A DNA stretch of 64,000 nucleotides, taken from assembly GCF_031119625.1 (NCBI RefSeq), contig NZ_JAVHZV010000002.1:62001-126000 (forward strand), given 5' to 3'. A program made the position numbers and the translations under genes. The notes under the pieces are model-generated. The model was not told where the DNA came from. It did no database searches and saw only the letters and a list, made by a program, of their open reading frames with translations. The first letter of the stretch is position 1, and each line of letters starts with the position of its first letter. This document shows, piece after piece, positions 50,262 to 59,473 of the stretch. This stretch comes from Pseudomonas sp. G34. Its GTDB lineage: Bacteria; Pseudomonadota; Gammaproteobacteria; Pseudomonadales; Pseudomonadaceae.

Positions 50262-52910
50262 TCAGCAGTCCAGTGGGTTGCGTTTTTCAGGGTCGATACC
50301 GAACTTGACGATGGCCTCGGCCACCACCTTGCGTTCGATTTCGCCACGATCGGCCAGCGCTTCGAGCGCGGCCAGAACGACCCAGCGACGGTCCACTTCG
50401 AAGAAGTCGCGCAGCTTGCGACGGCTGTCGCTGCGGCCGTAACCGTCGGTACCCAGAACCTTGTATTCCTTGACCGGAACCCACTGACGAATCTGCTCGG
50501 CGAACAGCTTCATGTAGTCGGTGCTGGCCACGACCGGGCCCTTGCGACCGCCCAGGCACTGCTCGACGTAGCTCTGCTTGGGTTCGTCGCCCGGGTGCAG
50601 GCGGTTGCTGCGCTCAACGGCCAGGCCGTTGCGACGCAGTTCGTTGAAGCTGGTAACGCTCCACACGTCGGCACCGATGTTGTAGTCGTTGCGCAGGATC
50701 TTCGCCGCTTCGCGAACCTCGTTGAGGATGGTGCCGCAGCCCAGCAGTTGCACGTGGTGGGCGGCTTCCTTCTTGTCCTCTTCGAGCAGGTACATACCCT
50801 TGATGATGCCCTCTTCGACACCTTCGGGCATGGCCGGCTGCTGGTAGTTCTCGTTCATTACGGTGATGTAGTAATAAACGTTTTCCTGCAGGGTCATCAT
50901 CCGGTGCGTGCCTTCGCGCATGATCACCGCCAGCTCGTAGGCGTAGGTGGGATCGTAGCTGCGCACGTTGGGGATGGTGCTGGCAAGAATGTGGCTGTGG
51001 CCGTCTTCGTGCTGCAGGCCTTCGCCGTTCAGCGTGGTGCGGCCCGAGGTGCCGCCCAGCAGGAAGCCGCGGGTCTGGCCGTCGCCGGCGGCCCAGGCCA
51101 GGTCACCGATACGCTGGAAGCCGAACATCGAGTAGAAGATGTAAACCGGCAGCATCGGCGTGTTGTAGTTGCTGTAGGCGGTACCGGCGGCGATGAAGGA
51201 GGAGAACGCACCGGCCTCGTTGAGGCCTTCCTGGAGGATCTGGCCGTCCTTCTCTTCGCGGTAGTACATCACCTGGTCGCGGTCGACCGGCTCGTACAAC
51301 TGGCCGACCGGGGAGTAGATACCCAGCTGGCGGAACATGCCTTCCATGCCGAAGGTACGCGCTTCGTCGGCGAGGATCGGCACGATGCGGCTGCCCAGCT
51401 CCTTGTCCTTGACCATCGAGGCGAGGATGCGCCCGAACGCCATGGTGGTGGAGATTTCACGGTCGCCCGAGCCATCCAGCACGGCCTTGAGGGTTTCCAG
51501 TGGCGGCGTCGGGATGCTGATGTTGCCGCGGTTACGCTGCGGCAGGTGGCCGCCGAGCTTCTCGCGGCACTTGCGCAGGTATTTCATTTCCGCGCTATCT
51601 TCGGCCGGGCGGTAGAACGGCAGTTCTTCGAGCTGCGAATCGTTGAGCGGAATGTCGAAGCGGTCGCGGAATTTCTTCAGCGACTCGATATCGACCTTCT
51701 TGGTGTTGTGCGCGGTGTTCTTGGCTTCGCCGGCACCGGTGCCATAACCCTTGATGGTCTTGGCCAGGATGACGGTCGGCTGACCCTTGTGGTTGACCGC
51801 CTGGTGGTAGGCCGCATAGACCTTGTACGGGTCGTGGCCGCCACGGTTGAGGTTGAAGATTTCCTCGTCCGACAGCTTCTCGACGCGCTTGAGCAGCTCC
51901 GGGTCTGCACCGAAGAAGTGCTTGCGCACGTAGGCGCCGTCCTTGGCCTTGTAGTTCTGGTACTCGCCGTCGATGGCGGCGTCCATGCGGCGCTGCATGC
52001 GGCCGTCTTCGTCCTGGGCGAACAGGGGATCCCACATGCGGCCCCAGATGACCTTGTTGACGTTCCAGTTGGCGCCGCGGAACACGCCTTCGAGTTCCTG
52101 GATGATCTTGCTGTTGCCGCGAACCGGGCCGTCGAGGCGCTGTAGGTTGCAGTTGATGACGAAGATCAGGTTGTCGAGGTTCTCGCGGCCGGCCAGGGAA
52201 ATGGCGCCCAGGGTTTCCGGCTCGTCGGTCTCGCCGTCGCCGATGAAGCACCAGACCTTCTGCTTGCCGGCCGGGATGAAGCCACGGTTTTCCAGGTACT
52301 TCATGAAGCGTGCCTGGTAGATCGCGGTGATCGGGCCCAGGCCCATGGATACGGTCGGGAACTGCCAGAAGTCCGGCATCAGATGCGGGTGCGGGTACGA
52401 CGACAGGCCGTCACCGTCCACTTCCTGGCGGAACTTGAGCATCTGCTCTTCGCTCAGGCGGCCTTCCAGGAAGGCACGGGCGTAGATACCGGGCGAGGCG
52501 TGGCCCTGGTAGTAGATCAGGTCGCCGCCGTGTTCTTCGGTCGGGGCCTTGAAGAAGTAGTTGAAGCCGATGTCGTAGAGGGTCGCGCTGGAGGCGAAGG
52601 TGGAGATATGACCACCCAGATCCGGGTCCTGCATGTTGGCGCGCATCACCATGGCCAGAGCGTTCCAGCGAACGATCGAGCGGATCCGGCGTTCCATGAA
52701 CAGGTCGCCAGGCATGCGTGCTTCACGGGTGACCGGAATGGTGTTGCGGTAGGGCGTGGTGATCGAATAGGGCAACTGTGTGCCGCTACGAGTGGCCAAC
52801 TCACCCAGACGCGTCATCAGATAGTGGGCACGGTCTTCGCCTTCCTTGTCGAGGACGGATTCCAGTGCGTCCAGCCATTCCTGGGTTTCGATTGGATCGA
52901 GGTCTTGCAT
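50262..52910 (-). CDS. aceE: Pyruvate dehydrogenase E1 component
   Basis: This 882-residue homodimeric-type thiamine-diphosphate enzyme decarboxylates pyruvate and passes the acetyl group to AceF lipoyl groups. The ThDP motif is CFIGDGETDEPETLGAISLA...NLIFVINCNLQ. The N-terminal DPIETQEWLDALESVLDKEG and ALAMVMRANMQDPDLGGHISTFAS are family-typical. GGAG precedes ATG 52910. Pyruvate-to-acetyl-CoA conversion links glycolytic flow to the citrate cycle. The promoter region has a HexR-like palindrome at 53021. Confidence 0.97.
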   Translation of the reverse strand: MQDLDPIETQEWLDALESVLDKEGEDRAHYLMTRLGELATRSGTQLPYSITTPYRNTIPVTREARMPGDLFMERRIRSIVRWNALAMVMRANMQDPDLGGHISTFASSATLYDIGFNYFFKAPTEEHGGDLIYYQGHASPGIYARAFLEGRLSEEQMLKFRQEVDGDGLSSYPHPHLMPDFWQFPTVSMGLGPITAIYQARFMKYLENRGFIPAGKQKVWCFIGDGETDEPETLGAISLAGRENLDNLIFVINCNLQRLDGPVRGNSKIIQELEGVFRGANWNVNKVIWGRMWDPLFAQDEDGRMQRRMDAAIDGEYQNYKAKDGAYVRKHFFGADPELLKRVEKLSDEEIFNLNRGGHDPYKVYAAYHQAVNHKGQPTVILAKTIKGYGTGAGEAKNTAHNTKKVDIESLKKFRDRFDIPLNDSQLEELPFYRPAEDSAEMKYLRKCREKLGGHLPQRNRGNISIPTPPLETLKAVLDGSGDREISTTMAFGRILASMVKDKELGSRIVPILADEARTFGMEGMFRQLGIYSPVGQLYEPVDRDQVMYYREEKDGQILQEGLNEAGAFSSFIAAGTAYSNYNTPMLPVYIFYSMFGFQRIGDLAWAAGDGQTRGFLLGGTSGRTTLNGEGLQHEDGHSHILASTIPNVRSYDPTYAYELAVIMREGTHRMMTLQENVYYYITVMNENYQQPAMPEGVEEGIIKGMYLLEEDKKEAAHHVQLLGCGTILNEVREAAKILRNDYNIGADVWSVTSFNELRRNGLAVERSNRLHPGDEPKQSYVEQCLGGRKGPVVASTDYMKLFAEQIRQWVPVKEYKVLGTDGYGRSDSRRKLRDFFEVDRRWVVLAALEALADRGEIERKVVAEAIVKFGIDPEKRNPLDC

Positions 52911-53020
52911 GGCTTGCTCCAGAGCGGAAAGGCTTCCAGAATCGGAAACCAGATGCGTGGCCGGCTTTTTGAGCGGGCACGTTAATTCTTGGAAATACCG
53001 GTTAGGTAGATCCGGCTTCC

Positions 53021-53035
53021 TGTAGTTTTACTACA
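53021..53035. promoter_or_regulatory. HexR-like operator between aceE and glnE
   Basis: TGTAGT-TTT-ACTACA is a perfect 6-bp inverted repeat 111 bp upstream of aceE and 144 bp upstream of glnE. It fits the published HexR consensus patterns (TTGT-N7/8-ACAA in Pseudomonas, TGTAATNNNATTACA in Shewanella) apart from the outermost base pair. HexR is the KDPG-responsive repressor of sugar-catabolic genes. Control of aceEF by HexR in this organism is inference. Confidence 0.5.
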
Positions 53036-53178
53036 TTTGGACGACGATTTCAGCTCTTCCAGTTGATTCATTAGCAGCGAAACCACAATCAAATCAGGCG
53101 CGAGCCTTGTGTGGCGAGCCTTCCCGCCGGCTTCGTCGGTTTTCCAACAGGCCCCGCAGCCCGCCAAAAGGATAGACC

Positions 53179-56124
53179 ATGAGCCTGCCCGCGCTGGTTT
53201 CTTTGCCTGCCACTCTGCTCCCCATTGCCCGGCGTGCCGAGCAATCGCTCGCCCAGGCGTTCGCTTCCTTGTCCGCGCAAGCCGCTGCGCAGTTTGCGGC
53301 CTGGCCAGCACAGCGCAGGGAAGATTTGCAGCGGGTGACGGCCGCCAGTGACTTCGTGACGCAGCAGGGGCTGCGCGACCCGCAGATGCTCCTCGATCTG
53401 GCCGCCAGTGGCGAGCTGGAACGGCGTCTGGGCGCAGGCGAATTGCGCGAGCAGCTTGCCGGGCAGTTGCGCGAGTGCGCGGACGAAAATGCCCTGGCGC
53501 GCAGCCTGCGGCGCTTTCGCAATCGCCAGCAGGTACGCATCGTCTGGCGCGATATCAGCCGCCAGGCGGATCTGGTGGAAACCTGCCGCGATCTCTCCGA
53601 CCTGGCCGACGCCTGTATCGACCTGGCCTATCACTGGCTCTATCCGCGTCAATGCGAGCTTTGCGGCACGCCTGTGGGGCGCCGCAGCGGCGAGCCGCAG
53701 CACATGGTCATCCTCGGGATGGGCAAGCTGGGCGCCTTCGAGCTCAACCTGTCATCGGACATCGATCTGATCTTTGGCTACCCGGAGGGCGGCGAGACCC
53801 AAGGGGTGAAACGGCCCTTGGATAACCAGGAATTCTTCATCCGCCTGGGGCAGAAGCTGATCAAGGCGCTGGACGCCATCACCGTCGACGGTTTCGTGTT
53901 CCGCACCGACATGCGCCTGCGTCCTTACGGTTCCTCCGGTGCGCTGGTGTTCAGCTTCAATGCCCTGGAGCAGTACTACCAGGACCAGGGGCGCGACTGG
54001 GAGCGCTACGCGATGATCAAGGCGCGGGTGGTCGGGGGGGATCAGGAGGCCGGCGCGCAGTTGCTGGAAATGCTGCGCCCGTTCGTCTACCGGCGGTATC
54101 TGGATTTTTCCGCCATCGACGCGCTGCGCAGCATGAAGCAGCTGATCCAGCAGGAAGTGCGCCGCAAGGGCATGGCCGAGAACATCAAGCTCGGCTCCGG
54201 CGGTATCCGGGAAGTGGAGTTCATCGCCCAGGCCTTCCAGCTGATCCACGGCGGTCGCGACCTCAGTCTCCAGCAGCGCTCGTTGCTCAAGGTGCTGCAA
54301 ACCCTCAAGGATCAGGGTTACCTGCCGGCCGAGGCGGTCGACGAGCTGCTCGCCGGCTACGCCTTCCTGCGCTACACCGAGCATGCCCTGCAGGCCGTCG
54401 ACGACCGGCAGACGCAGATGCTGCCGGATAACGAGCAGGATCGCGCGCGGGTGGCCTTCATGCTCGGTTTCGATGGCTGGAGCGCCTTCCACGAGCAGCT
54501 GATGCACTGGCGTGGCCGCGTCGACTGGCATTTCCGCCAGGTCATCGCCGACCCCGACGAGGATCAGGAAGGTGACGAGGAGGCCATGGTCGGCGCGGAC
54601 TGGCTGCCGCTGTGGAACGATGACCAGGATGAAGAGGCGGCTTGCCGGCAACTCGCCGAGGCTGGTTTCGCCGACGCCCAGGCCGCCTGGCAGCGTTTGG
54701 TGGGGCTGCGCAACGGCAACCAGGTGCGCGCCATGCAGCGCCTCGGTCGTGAGCGCCTGGATGCCTTCGTCCCGCGCCTGCTGGCCGCCACGGTCGAGCA
54801 GGACAAGCCGGATCTGGTGCTGGAGCGGGTGTTGCCGCTGATCGAGGCGGTCGCCCGGCGCTCGGCCTACCTGGTGCTGCTCACGGAAAACCCCGGCGCC
54901 TTGCAGCGGCTGCTGACCCTGTGCGCGGCCAGCCCGTGGATCGCCGAGCAGATCAGCCGCTTCCCGCTGCTGCTCGACGAGCTGCTCAACGAAGGGCGCC
55001 TGTACAGCCCGCCCCTTGCGCCGGAGCTGGCCGCCGAGCTGCAGGAGCGGCTGACGCGGATTCCCGAGGAGGACCTGGAGCAGCAGATGGAGGCGCTGCG
55101 CCACTTCAAGCTGGCCCACGGCCTGCGGGTGGCGGCGTCCGAGATCGCCGGCAGCCTGCCGCTGATGAAGGTCAGCGATTACCTGACCTGGCTGGCCGAA
55201 GCCATTCTCGATCAGGTGCTGGCCCTGGCCTGGCGGCAGATGGTCAGCCGCCACGGCACGCCGCTGCGCGCCGACGGCAGTCCCTGTGCGCCGGACTTCA
55301 TCATCGTCGGCTACGGCAAGGTCGGGGGTATCGAGCTGGGCCACGGCTCGGATCTCGACCTGGTGTTCATTCACGATGGCGACCCGCAGGCCGAAACCGA
55401 TGGCGCCAAGCCTATCGACGGCGCGCAGTTCTTTACCCGCCTGGGGCAGCGGATCATTCACCTGCTGACCGCACAGACCAACTCCGGCCAGCTCTACGAC
55501 GTCGATATGCGCCTGCGGCCGTCGGGTGCTGCCGGCCTGCTGGTCAGTTCCCTGGGCGCCTTTCGCCGTTACCAGGAAGGCGAGGCCTGGACCTGGGAGC
55601 ATCAGGCGCTGGTGCGCGCCCGGGTGCTGGTCGGCTGCGAGCGGGTGGCCGGCGCTTTCGCCGAGGTGCGCAGCGCCGTGCTGGCCCGCGAGCGCGACCA
55701 GGCCAAGTTGCAGGCCGAGGTCAGCGAGATGCGCGCCAAGATGCGTGACAACCTGGGCAGCCGGGCCACCGCGGCCGGCACCGCGGCGAATGCCTTCGAC
55801 GCAGCCTCGCCCTTCGACCTCAAGCAGGACGCCGGAGGTATCGTCGATATCGAATTTATGGTGCAATACGCGGCCCTGGCGTGGTCGAAGCAGCACCCGG
55901 CGCTGCTCGAATTCACCGATAACATCCGCATTCTGGAAGGCCTGGATCGGCTCGGTCTGCTCCGCGATGGCGAGGCGACCCTGCTACAGGACGCCTACAA
56001 GGCCTACCGCTCGGCAGCCCATCGGCAGGCCTTGCAGAAGCAGCCCGGGGTCGTGGGCGGCGACCAGTTTCACGAGCACCGGCGCAACGTGATGCGCATC
56101 TGGCGTGAACTGGGCCTGAGTTGA
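53179..56124 (+). CDS. glnE: Bifunctional glutamine synthetase adenylyltransferase/deadenylase
   Basis: This 981-residue regulator attaches AMP to and removes it from glutamine synthetase under PII control. Two nucleotidyltransferase domains are visible: the N-terminal deadenylase with LGMGKLGAFELNLSSDIDLIF (about residues 177-197) and the C-terminal adenylylase with VGYGKVGGIELGHGSDLDLVF (about 710-730). AAAAGGA precedes the ATG at 53179. It is divergent from aceE, and waaF follows 43 bp downstream. In PAO1 ilvE lies between glnE and waaF; it is absent here. Confidence 0.97.
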   Translation: MSLPALVSLPATLLPIARRAEQSLAQAFASLSAQAAAQFAAWPAQRREDLQRVTAASDFVTQQGLRDPQMLLDLAASGELERRLGAGELREQLAGQLRECADENALARSLRRFRNRQQVRIVWRDISRQADLVETCRDLSDLADACIDLAYHWLYPRQCELCGTPVGRRSGEPQHMVILGMGKLGAFELNLSSDIDLIFGYPEGGETQGVKRPLDNQEFFIRLGQKLIKALDAITVDGFVFRTDMRLRPYGSSGALVFSFNALEQYYQDQGRDWERYAMIKARVVGGDQEAGAQLLEMLRPFVYRRYLDFSAIDALRSMKQLIQQEVRRKGMAENIKLGSGGIREVEFIAQAFQLIHGGRDLSLQQRSLLKVLQTLKDQGYLPAEAVDELLAGYAFLRYTEHALQAVDDRQTQMLPDNEQDRARVAFMLGFDGWSAFHEQLMHWRGRVDWHFRQVIADPDEDQEGDEEAMVGADWLPLWNDDQDEEAACRQLAEAGFADAQAAWQRLVGLRNGNQVRAMQRLGRERLDAFVPRLLAATVEQDKPDLVLERVLPLIEAVARRSAYLVLLTENPGALQRLLTLCAASPWIAEQISRFPLLLDELLNEGRLYSPPLAPELAAELQERLTRIPEEDLEQQMEALRHFKLAHGLRVAASEIAGSLPLMKVSDYLTWLAEAILDQVLALAWRQMVSRHGTPLRADGSPCAPDFIIVGYGKVGGIELGHGSDLDLVFIHDGDPQAETDGAKPIDGAQFFTRLGQRIIHLLTAQTNSGQLYDVDMRLRPSGAAGLLVSSLGAFRRYQEGEAWTWEHQALVRARVLVGCERVAGAFAEVRSAVLARERDQAKLQAEVSEMRAKMRDNLGSRATAAGTAANAFDAASPFDLKQDAGGIVDIEFMVQYAALAWSKQHPALLEFTDNIRILEGLDRLGLLRDGEATLLQDAYKAYRSAAHRQALQKQPGVVGGDQFHEHRRNVMRIWRELGLS

Positions 56125-56167
56125 TGGCTGTCGTTCACCATCGGGCTTCTCTAGCGAAACTGAGCTT

Positions 56168-57205
56168 ATGAATATTCTGATCATCGGCCCTTCGTGGGTA
56201 GGCGACATGGTGATGGCGCAGACATTGTTCCAGTGTCTGAAAATGCGCCACCCCGACTGCGCCATCGACGTGCTGGCCCCGGAATGGAGCCGGCCGATCC
56301 TCGAGCGCATGCCCGAAGTGCGTCAGGCGCTGAGCTTTCCCCTGGGCCATGGGGTGCTGGAACTGGCCACGCGGCGGCGCATCGGCAAGTCCCTGGCGGG
56401 TCGCTACGATCAGGCGATCCTGCTGCCCAACTCCATGAAGTCGGCGCTGGTGCCGTTCTTCGCCGGCATTCCATTGCGTACCGGCTGGAAGGGCGAGATG
56501 CGCTACGGCCTGCTCAATGACGTGCGCAAGCTGGACAAGGGCCGTTACCCGCTGATGATCGAGCGCTTCATGGCGCTGGCCTATCCGCCCGGTGCCGAGT
56601 TGCCGCAGTCGTATCCGCGCCCCTCCCTGCAGATCGACCCCGCTACCCGTGATGCCGCCCTGGCGCATTTCGGCCTGACCCTGGATCGCCCGGTGCTCGC
56701 CCTGTGCCCTGGCGCCGAGTTCGGTGAAGCCAAGCGCTGGCCCAGCGAGCATTACGCCAAGGTCGCCGAGGCGAAGATCCGCGAAGGCTGGCAGGTCTGG
56801 CTGTTCGGTTCGAAAAAGGATCATCCGGTGGGCGAGGATATTCGTTCGCGGCTGATTCCCGGCCTGCGCGAGGAGGCGGTCAACCTGTGCGGCGAGACCA
56901 GCCTGGCCCAGGCCATCGACCTCTTGTCCTGCGCTGACTCGGTGGTGTCCAACGATTCGGGGCTGATGCACGTGGCCGCCGCGCTCAACCGCCCGCTGGT
57001 GGCGGTTTACGGCTCGACCTCGCCGCAATTCACGCCGCCGCTGGCCGATCAGGTGGAAATCATCCGCCTGGGCATCGAGTGCAGCCCCTGTTTCGAGCGC
57101 ACCTGCCGCTTCGGTCACTACAACTGCCTGGTGCAACTCGAGCCACGGGTCGCCGTCGACGCCCTGCAGCGCCTGGTCGGTGCGCCGGTCGAGGTCATGC
57201 CCTGA
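56168..57205 (+). CDS. waaF: ADP-heptose:LPS heptosyltransferase II
   Basis: This 345-residue GT9-family enzyme adds the second heptose to the LPS inner core on the cytoplasmic face of the inner membrane. The N-terminus MNILIIGPSWVGDMVMAQTLFQ and the C-terminal SNDSGLMHVAAALNRPLVAVYGSTSPQFTPP are family hallmarks; the ALCPGAEFGEAKRWP segment binds nucleotide sugar. The stop codon is immediately followed by the waaC ATG, so the genes form one operon. Confidence 0.96.
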   Translation: MNILIIGPSWVGDMVMAQTLFQCLKMRHPDCAIDVLAPEWSRPILERMPEVRQALSFPLGHGVLELATRRRIGKSLAGRYDQAILLPNSMKSALVPFFAGIPLRTGWKGEMRYGLLNDVRKLDKGRYPLMIERFMALAYPPGAELPQSYPRPSLQIDPATRDAALAHFGLTLDRPVLALCPGAEFGEAKRWPSEHYAKVAEAKIREGWQVWLFGSKKDHPVGEDIRSRLIPGLREEAVNLCGETSLAQAIDLLSCADSVVSNDSGLMHVAAALNRPLVAVYGSTSPQFTPPLADQVEIIRLGIECSPCFERTCRFGHYNCLVQLEPRVAVDALQRLVGAPVEVMP

Positions 57206-58207
57206 ATGCGCGTGCTGGTGATCAAGACCTCATCGTTGGGCGACGTCATTCATACCCTGCCAGCCCTGACCGACGCGGCCCGGGCGATTCCCGGCATCCG
57301 TTTCGACTGGGTGGTGGAAGAGGGTTTCGCCGAAATTCCCGCCTGGCACCCGGCAGTGGCCCAGGTAATTGCGGTAGCCATCCGCCGCTGGCGCAAGCAC
57401 CCCCTGAAAACCCTGCGCAGTGGCGAGTGGTCGCGTTGCAAGCAGCGCCTGCGCGAAAGCCACTACGACCTGGTGATCGACGCCCAGGGGTTGCTCAAGA
57501 GCGCCTGGCTGACCCGCTACGTCAAGGCGCCGGTGGCCGGGCTGGACAGCAAATCCGCCCGTGAGCCAATCGCCGCGCGCTTCTATGATCGCCCCTACAG
57601 CGTGCCGCGCGCCCAGCATGCGCTGGAACGCACCCGCCAGCTGTTCGGCCAGGCCCTGGGCTACAGCGTGCCCGCCGGTCTGGGCGACTACGGTTTGAAT
57701 CGTGCCCAGCTTGCAGATCCGGCCGCCAGCCCTTATCTAGTGTTCCTGCATGGCACCACCTGGGCCAGCAAGCATTGGCCCGAAGCCTATTGGCGCGAGC
57801 TGGCCGAGCGGGTCGCCGAGCAGGGCTGGGCCGTTCGCTTGCCCTGGGGCAACGAGGCCGAGAAGGCACGCGCCGAGCGCATCGCCGACGGCATCGAGAA
57901 CGCCGCGGTGCTGCCCAAGCTCAACCTGGCCGGCGTGGCCAAGGTGCTCGCCGGCGCCCGGGCATGCGTTGCGGTGGATACCGGCCTGGGGCACCTGGCC
58001 GCGGCGCTGGATGTGCCGACCGTATCGTTGTACGGGCCGACCCTGCCTGGCCGGGTCGGCGCCTATGGCCGTTCCCAGGTACACCTGTGCGCCAGTGGCC
58101 CGGATGCCGGCAAGGGCGACCGCGACAAGCCCTGTTTCGATGATCTGCAACCACAGCGGGTGTTTACCGAATTACATGCCCTGCTGCTGGATCTGGGGCT
58201 GGACTGA
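57206..58207 (+). CDS. waaC: ADP-heptose:LPS heptosyltransferase I
   Basis: This 333-residue GT9-family enzyme adds the first heptose to Kdo2-lipid A. It begins MRVLVIKTSSLGDVIHTLPALTDA with the SSLGD motif and aspartate base, has FLHGTTWASKHWPEAYW in the middle, and ends with VAVDTGLGHLAAALDVPTVSLYGPT. It starts directly after the waaF stop, with no spacer. Confidence 0.97.
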   Translation: MRVLVIKTSSLGDVIHTLPALTDAARAIPGIRFDWVVEEGFAEIPAWHPAVAQVIAVAIRRWRKHPLKTLRSGEWSRCKQRLRESHYDLVIDAQGLLKSAWLTRYVKAPVAGLDSKSAREPIAARFYDRPYSVPRAQHALERTRQLFGQALGYSVPAGLGDYGLNRAQLADPAASPYLVFLHGTTWASKHWPEAYWRELAERVAEQGWAVRLPWGNEAEKARAERIADGIENAAVLPKLNLAGVAKVLAGARACVAVDTGLGHLAAALDVPTVSLYGPTLPGRVGAYGRSQVHLCASGPDAGKGDRDKPCFDDLQPQRVFTELHALLLDLGLD

Positions 58208-58227
58208 TGCAACCGAGCGGAGAATCG

Positions 58228-59349
58228 ATGCGCCTGGCTTTTATCCTCTACAAGTACTTCCCCTACGGTGGGCTGCAGCGCGACTTCATGCGCATTGCCC
58301 TGGAGTGCCAGCAGCGTGGGCACAGCATCCGCGTCTACACGCCGATCTGGGAAGGTGAGGTGCCGGAGGGCTTCGAGGTGGTGGTGGTGCCGGTCAAGGC
58401 GCTGTTCAATCATCACCGCAACGAAAAGCTTACCGCCTGGGTGCAGGCCGATCTGCGCGAGCGCCCGGTCGACCGGGTGATCGGCTTCAACAAGATGCCG
58501 GGGCTGGACGTCTACTACGCCGCCGACGGCTGCTTCGAAGACAAGGCGCAGACCCTGCGCAACCCGCTGTATCGCCGCTGGGGCCGCTACAAGCATTTCG
58601 CCGAATACGAGCGGGCGGTGTTCGCACCCGAGTCGAACACCGAGATCCTGATGATCTCCGAGGTGCAGCAGCCGCTGTTCGTCAAGCATTACCGCACGCC
58701 GGCGGAGCGCTTCCACCTGCTGCCGCCGGGTATCGCCCTGGATCGTCGCGCGCCGGCCAACGCCGCCGAGATCCGCGCCGAGTTTCGCCGCGAGTTCGCG
58801 CTGGCGGACCGCGACCTGCTGCTGGTGCAGATCGGCTCGGGCTTCAAGACCAAGGGGCTGGATCGCAGCCTCAAGGCCCTGGCGGCATTGCCGGATGAAC
58901 TGAAGCCGCGCACCCAACTGATGGTCATCGGCCAGGACGACCCCAAACCGTTCCAGTTGCAGGCCAAGGCGCTGGGGGTGGGCGACCAGGTGAAATTTCT
59001 CAAGGGCCGCAGCGACATTCCGCGCTTCCTGCTCGGTGCCGACCTGCTGATCCACCCGGCCTACAACGAAAACACCGGCACCGTGCTGCTCGAGGCACTG
59101 GTCGCCGGGCTGCCGGTGCTGGTCACCGATGTCTGTGGCTACGCCCATTACATCGAGGATGCCGACGCCGGCCGTGTGGTGCCCAGCCCGTTCGAGCAGT
59201 CCACCCTGAACCGCATGCTCGCCGAGATGCTGGCCGACGACGCCCGGCGTGAGGCCTGGCAGCGCAATGGCCTGGCCTACGCCGACACGGCCGACCTGTA
59301 CAGCATGCCGCAGCGGGCTGCTGATGTGATTCTGGCGACGCGCCCGTGA
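58228..59349 (+). CDS. waaG: LPS core glycosyltransferase WaaG
   Basis: This 373-residue GT4-family (GT-B fold) enzyme transfers the first outer-core sugar onto heptose II. It begins MRLAFILYKYFPYGGLQRDF with the GGLQRD acceptor/nucleotide region. The VQIGSGFKTKGLDRSL segment and the E-x7-E motif in YNENTGTVLLEALVAGLP bind UDP-sugar. ATG 58228 has GGAG upstream; a longer frame opens at the waaC stop (58207). The transferred sugar in pseudomonads is believed to be galactosamine, which cannot be read from this sequence. Confidence 0.95.
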   Translation: MRLAFILYKYFPYGGLQRDFMRIALECQQRGHSIRVYTPIWEGEVPEGFEVVVVPVKALFNHHRNEKLTAWVQADLRERPVDRVIGFNKMPGLDVYYAADGCFEDKAQTLRNPLYRRWGRYKHFAEYERAVFAPESNTEILMISEVQQPLFVKHYRTPAERFHLLPPGIALDRRAPANAAEIRAEFRREFALADRDLLLVQIGSGFKTKGLDRSLKALAALPDELKPRTQLMVIGQDDPKPFQLQAKALGVGDQVKFLKGRSDIPRFLLGADLLIHPAYNENTGTVLLEALVAGLPVLVTDVCGYAHYIEDADAGRVVPSPFEQSTLNRMLAEMLADDARREAWQRNGLAYADTADLYSMPQRAADVILATRP

Positions 59350-59473
59350 GCACGCCGGCTACCCTGATAATCCGCGACCCCGCAAGGGCATCGCACTCGT
59401 CGCGCGATGATCGTCATCACGCCACGGGTTTTGCAGTATTCGTCGCGCGTGTGTGGCGTCTACGGGGAGGCTT

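Noticed and set aside
53752..55896. 714-codon open frame antisense to glnE
   Set aside because: Same reason: a shadow of a well-recognised gene.
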